Part shown: positions 59,966 to 64,000 of the stretch, piece after piece
Position numbering within the stretch: the stretch's first letter is position 1
Layout: the number at the start of each line of letters is the position of its first letter
The notes under the pieces: model-generated
Seen by the model: the letters and a program-made list of their open reading frames with translations, nothing else
Database searches by the model: none
Told to the model about the DNA's origin: nothing
Source of the DNA: Progne subis subis
Taxonomy: Eukaryota > Chordata > Aves > Passeriformes > Hirundinidae
NCBI GenBank assembly: GCA_022316685.1
Contig: JAKJHU010000067.1
Span: forward strand, 930,001 to 994,000
Direction of reading: 5' to 3'
Length of the DNA: 64,000 nt
Made by a program: the position numbers and the translations under genes

Positions 59966-61129
59966 TGATTGTCCTGGAAATTATATTCATCCTCCAACTC
60001 ATAGGATGTTTCCTGCTAAGTGGAGCTTGGTGGATATGCTTGTCAGGAGAACAAAAAAAGCCCACGCAAAGTAAGAATGGTTCAAAAACTTTTGACCTTG
60101 GTGACCTAAATGGTCTTTTTTATCAACAATCTGAAATCAGAATATTTTTCTTCACTACAGTGCAAGGTCAATTATGTGAACCTGTTCTTGATATATATTC
60201 TTAAAACAGAACCAGAACAGAAGAAAATGCACACTCTCCAGCATTAAAATGTCCTGTCTTTTCTTTATGGTTAGACTGCACAATTTTTTAAAAATACCTC
60301 TTAAGGAAAGCATTTTGTAAGAAACAAAATCTTTAAGAGTATTTCTAAATTGTAAGCCTTCCATCTACCAAAAAAGATCCTGGCTCACACAGCAAGGTAT
60401 TATTGTTATCAAGTAGTACTTACTTGGACAATGTGAGCTGTCTTCTGCTATTTATTTGTACTATTCAATAGCACTGATTATACAGACTGAAACCAAGGTG
60501 GAAACACAATTATTTACTGTTGTCTTTTGGATTACTTTCCCTCTGTAACACAGAAGATTAAACATAATCATTCAAGCTGGAAATGTTTTATAGCTTAATC
60601 AAGGACAAACTCACAAAATAATTTTACCTGTTATTTATATGGTTTATGAAAAAAACCCCAAAACCTAAAACAAAAAAAGTAAAAATAGTTGAAAATTGTA
60701 ATTAGAATTTATTATATTAAAGTACTTAGAGAGGGCTTTTTGCTTTGTTTGTTTGTTTGTTTTTTCACATCAAAAGGCTACGTGGAAAGAATAGAAAGAA
60801 TAGATAATTATTTTTCTCTAATCCAGGGTATTTGAGGCATTATACATGAGTTTTCTTTTCTTTTCTTCTCCTTTTATTTTCTTTTTTTTTAATTTAAAAA
60901 AAAAATCAGTGTCATCTTTTCATCTTTCTATTCTGTGCTCTTTTTTTTTTTTTTTTCCCCCAAGAATTTATATTTGAATGCCCATTTTAATTTGTGTTTT
61001 TTGGTGACCAGAACAATTGGTATAAACAAAGTCTAAAGACAATAAAAGCTTCATTTCAATTTTCTATTCTTTCCTGTGATTGGCCAGAAAATATTGGTTA
61101 ATAAAATGGGTCTTGGTGACTTAGAACAA
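59966..61129. other. AT-rich region, nothing identified
   Basis: T runs near 60883 and 60942-60957. No gene. Confidence 0.55.
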
Positions 61130-61288
61130 CAAGTTTTTTTTTGGTTTTTTTTTTGGGTTTTTTTTTGTTGTTGTTGTTGTGTTTTTTTTTTTTTTTTTTT
61201 TTTTGTTGTTGTTGTGGGGTTTTTTTTTTTTTTTTTTTTTTTTTTGGTTTGGTTTGGTTTGGTTTGGTTTGTTTGTTTGTTTGTTTTC
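61130..61288. repeat. T/G-rich compound low-complexity tract
   Basis: T runs broken by (GTT)n near 61167, then (TTTGG)n from about 61246 to 61270 and (GTTT)n to 61285. Open frames here are low-complexity artefacts. Confidence 0.95.
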
Positions 61289-61989
61289 CCAGACTTTTCT
61301 GTAATTAAACCTTTCAAAAATTGTTCATGGAGATCTCAGTGAAATAGCTCTTTCTGAACACACACTTTAGTATACTTTCTCTCTTTAGTCCATTAAGGTC
61401 TTTTGAAGATTCCATGTCCTATTGTAATAGCAAGACTGACATATCCATTTCTTGCTCAGCATAACAACAGTAGACATATATTTGCTATCTTTTTAAGCTT
61501 AGCAGTTATTTTTGTAACATTTTTAATGGCAGGAGGCTTGTAGGAGTGGGTTTCCTGTGGAAATAAATCAAATCTTGTCCTAGTTTGTGCTAACTGCCAC
61601 AACCCTGGATGTCCAACAGAACTGGGACCTGAAGGCTGGACAAGAACTCATTCTGCTTACATTCTATTCAGTTACAAAAAAGTGAAGATCTGCTGTAATT
61701 TAGGATCTGTATTTATAAGTCTGGATTTATGCCAATACTAGCACTTTTATTTTTTCTAAATAAAGCAGACAAATATTTTAATGTATCAGTTTTAACAGCT
61801 TCTGTCATACAGGATGTAATGTAATGTTTATAATGACAGGAAATTTTGTTCTATTAGGGAAACAGTCATACTGTTCCCTTTACAACCCCAAACACACTTA
61901 GAGGGTCCTAAGATAAAAAGGGAGGCACAATATAATTCCCTAATATCATACTGAATTCTTTTCACTTGGTTGGCTGAATAGTTCAGAAT
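61289..61989. other. Unique sequence, nothing identified
   Basis: Mixed AT-rich sequence without recognised elements. Confidence 0.5.
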
Positions 61990-62560
61990 AGCAGTTACCT
62001 TGAAAATAAATGACTGTGCTGAAAGGAGTATTAATTAATTCAGGTAAAGTAAATAAACTCTGAGAACTGACTAATGTAGCAGAAATTACTGGGTGCTGAT
62101 ACTGCTGTTTTAATTATTAAGTCCACATTAATTAATTTCAGAGCTACATTTTTTGAAATCCACAGCTTGACCAACACTCAGTACAAAACATGCCAAGAGC
62201 CACATTTTGCTTAGTAACACATTTGCAAAGGCTGGAAGCAAGGCTTTACACAACTAAATGTGATGAACTTTAAAAGAAAGTGACAGTTTCAATAAACAAC
62301 ACAAGATCCAAATTATTGTGTGGTACTTCCTTGACCACAAACTGAGAAACAAAATTTGATTGTGCCAACCTGTTTCTTTCACAGAAGAAGCTGGACTTCT
62401 TGTTAATTGACAATAAGGTTCTTAATATAAAGGGAAATTAATGTGTCTTTGAAAGCTGCAGTAAAATCAGTGATCATGGCTACCCATGCAGAGCTCCTAG
62501 ACACAGTGTGATTAGTCATGAACCATTGTGACTTCATAACCTCACTAAACTTAAGAATGA
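61990..62560. promoter_or_regulatory. Candidate conserved non-coding block
   Basis: About 570 bp without simple repeats or recognised transposons. Homeodomain-type words are dense: TATTAATTAATTC near 62030, TTTTAATTATTAAG near 62108 and ATTAATTAATTTC near 62127. There are also bHLH- and Sox-like words further on. The texture resembles developmental enhancers, but the call cannot be tested from one sequence. Confidence 0.28.
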
Positions 62561-63514
62561 ATGAATGGCTGAGAATGAGACACATTACATTTAGTAGTTA
62601 GTGCTGATGATTCTTGTAGCTACAGACATAAATAGTATAAAATTTATTTATACCATACTTCTTTTCCCTAACACATCACGTGTGAAGCACTGTTTTAGAT
62701 AGCTCCATCATTGAAGTACCTATTTCTGCTGAGAAATGCTCAGCAGGGATTTTACTGTCTGTATTTTATTCTAAGAAGAAAGAAGACAAAAAAGGAAGGT
62801 ATAATATATTTAAGACTGTCTTTTGTAGTGATTACTTCCATAAACTGCTAAAAAAATTTACAGCCTGTGAATTTATATCTGTAGTATTACACAGCAGACA
62901 GCAGTAACATCAGTATGGTAACTAAAAGATACATTCCCAGAAGGATTTTGTCCTCTAATCCCTCACCATTTTGTTTGCTTCTTAAAATGAAAACACCTGT
63001 AGTAATGATTTCTCCTGACAAGCTGAAAGGCATTGAACACAGAACAAGTTTAATAAAATGCTTTAATTACAATCTTTAGTATGACTTCACTGTGTATCAA
63101 CACCTCTTATGAACTTTCTAATCACTTGCTTTTTCTTGTTTTCACTTGAAACAAATTTAAATTTTTTTGAGAACTCTACACACAACTTCAAGGATGAGAC
63201 CCGAATGTCTTTGAGAAAACCACAGACAAAACAGCTGTAAGAAAAGCTCTTATGAATACTTCATGACATATATTTGAATTAAAAGCATTTAAGGACAAAA
63301 AAACTTCAACAAAAAACTTTTAAAAGCAAGTTTTAATGCACTAAATTTGCTTTACCAGGATACTTTATCAGATACTGTCTGCTAGCAAATAATCCATGTA
63401 GACCAAATCCCTAATTAAAAAAAAAAAAAAAAAAAAAAGAGGTTTTAATTTTAAATATCTTAAATAAATAAATAAACTCTTAAAACTATTTTAAAAATTA
63501 ATTTTTACTCTAGA
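62561..63514. other. AT-rich region, poly-A run
   Basis: A 22-base A run at 63417-63438 and a TAAA-rich stretch near 63463; otherwise nothing recognised. Confidence 0.55.
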
Positions 63515-64000
63515 TAGAAGGATATTGGTTATCTTTTGCCACCATAGACAAAACAGACTTGACTTGAGGAAAAAATTAATTTATTGACAGTTAAACCAAT
63601 ATATGATTATGAGAAATAATAGTTAAAAAAAAAATCCAACCACCACACTCTAAAACATTTTCTCCCACCTTCACTTTTTTCCCCAGCCTCAACTTCATTA
63701 ATTTATGCCCCAAATCTCTACCTTTCCCTCTTGAGCTGTGCTGAGCACACTGTAGTAACTCATAACAATTTCTCTGATGCGCTGTTCTCTTCACATTATT
63801 TCCACAGGGGTCTTTCCCAAGGCTTCAGAGTGGGCCACAGTCTCTTAGCAGGCTGCAGGGGAATAGTTTGAGTTGGAAAGGACCAGTTCCTCACTCCCTT
63901 TCTGAGGTTCTCATTGACCTATTTCTCAAACTGCTCAAGATTCCACTGGTTCACATACCTTCCTTCAAACATATGAACTGCACCACTCAAATTGTGTCAC
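63515..64000 (-). mobile_element. ERVL-type avian LTR, cut by window end
   Basis: The same family as 23057, in reverse orientation. On the plus strand it shows 'ATAGACAAAACAGACTTGAC' near 63545, 'AAATTAATTTATTGACA' near 63573, 'CCCAGCCTCAACTTCATTAA' near 63683, 'ATTTCCACAGGGGTCTTTCC' near 63799, 'CAGGCTGCAGGGGAATAGTT' near 63849 and 'AAACTGCTCAAGATTCCACT' near 63928, which are reverse complements of the family's blocks. It continues beyond the window, so its U3 end is not seen. Diverged and non-coding here. Confidence 0.72.

Overview
This window looks like an AT-rich, non-coding stretch of a bird genome, most likely a songbird. It is either intergenic or the inside of a very large intron. The bird assignment rests on repeats that I recognise. 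There are CR1 LINE fragments, including one with a typical (ATTCTGTG)n tail. There are several avian endogenous-retrovirus LTR families. There is also a short element with a tRNA-Ile-like head and a CR1-like 3' end, matching the tRNA-Ile-derived SINE type described from zebra finch. I see no mammalian L1 or Alu. I find no supportable host protein-coding gene, rRNA, functional tRNA, CRISPR array or bacterial-type operon. All long open frames fall in simple repeats, LTRs, CR1 remnants or chance AT-rich sequence.

Layout: 1-1.67 kb is featureless. A degraded LTR (family A) lies at 1.67-2.07 kb, then an old CR1 at 2.55-2.85 kb and a 107-bp tandem duplication at 2.9-3.1 kb. A candidate conserved non-coding block is at 3.7-4.5 kb. 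A clean solo LTR (family B) with a perfect 6-bp target-site duplication (TSD) is at 6.07-6.74 kb. After AT-rich sequence come a family A LTR (13.28-13.64 kb) and a family C LTR (14.1-14.7 kb). A long (AAAAG)n array sits at 22.36-22.6 kb. At 23.06-24.25 kb an ERVL-type LTR is split by a younger 387-bp LTR. An ancient CR1 piece (24.5 kb) and the tRNA-Ile SINE (25.85-25.99 kb) follow. A GC-rich island with an alternating 19-bp minisatellite lies at 27.7-28.3 kb. Family A solo LTRs in opposite orientations lie at 31.27-31.61 and 37.01-37.38 kb, both with perfect TSDs. Between them are a second candidate conserved block (32.4-33.2 kb) and the best CR1 copy (35.29-36.21 kb). Another CR1 is at 38.95-39.47 kb and an old CR1 at 47.3-47.5 kb. 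The inverted partner of the family B LTR is at 50.20-50.88 kb. A 650-bp pyrimidine pentanucleotide tract in three phases occupies 57.62-58.27 kb. A further ERVL-type LTR is at 59.3-59.97 kb, a third candidate conserved block at 62.0-62.56 kb, and an ERVL-type LTR on the minus strand runs off the window end from 63.5 kb.

No genes work together here. The readable biology is a layered record of retroelement insertion: old CR1 and ERVL LTRs, then solo LTRs left by recombination, with one insertion nested inside another. Around these are unusual simple-sequence tracts and a few non-repetitive blocks that may be regulatory. Repeat family assignments come from recognition of consensus sequences, not from a search.
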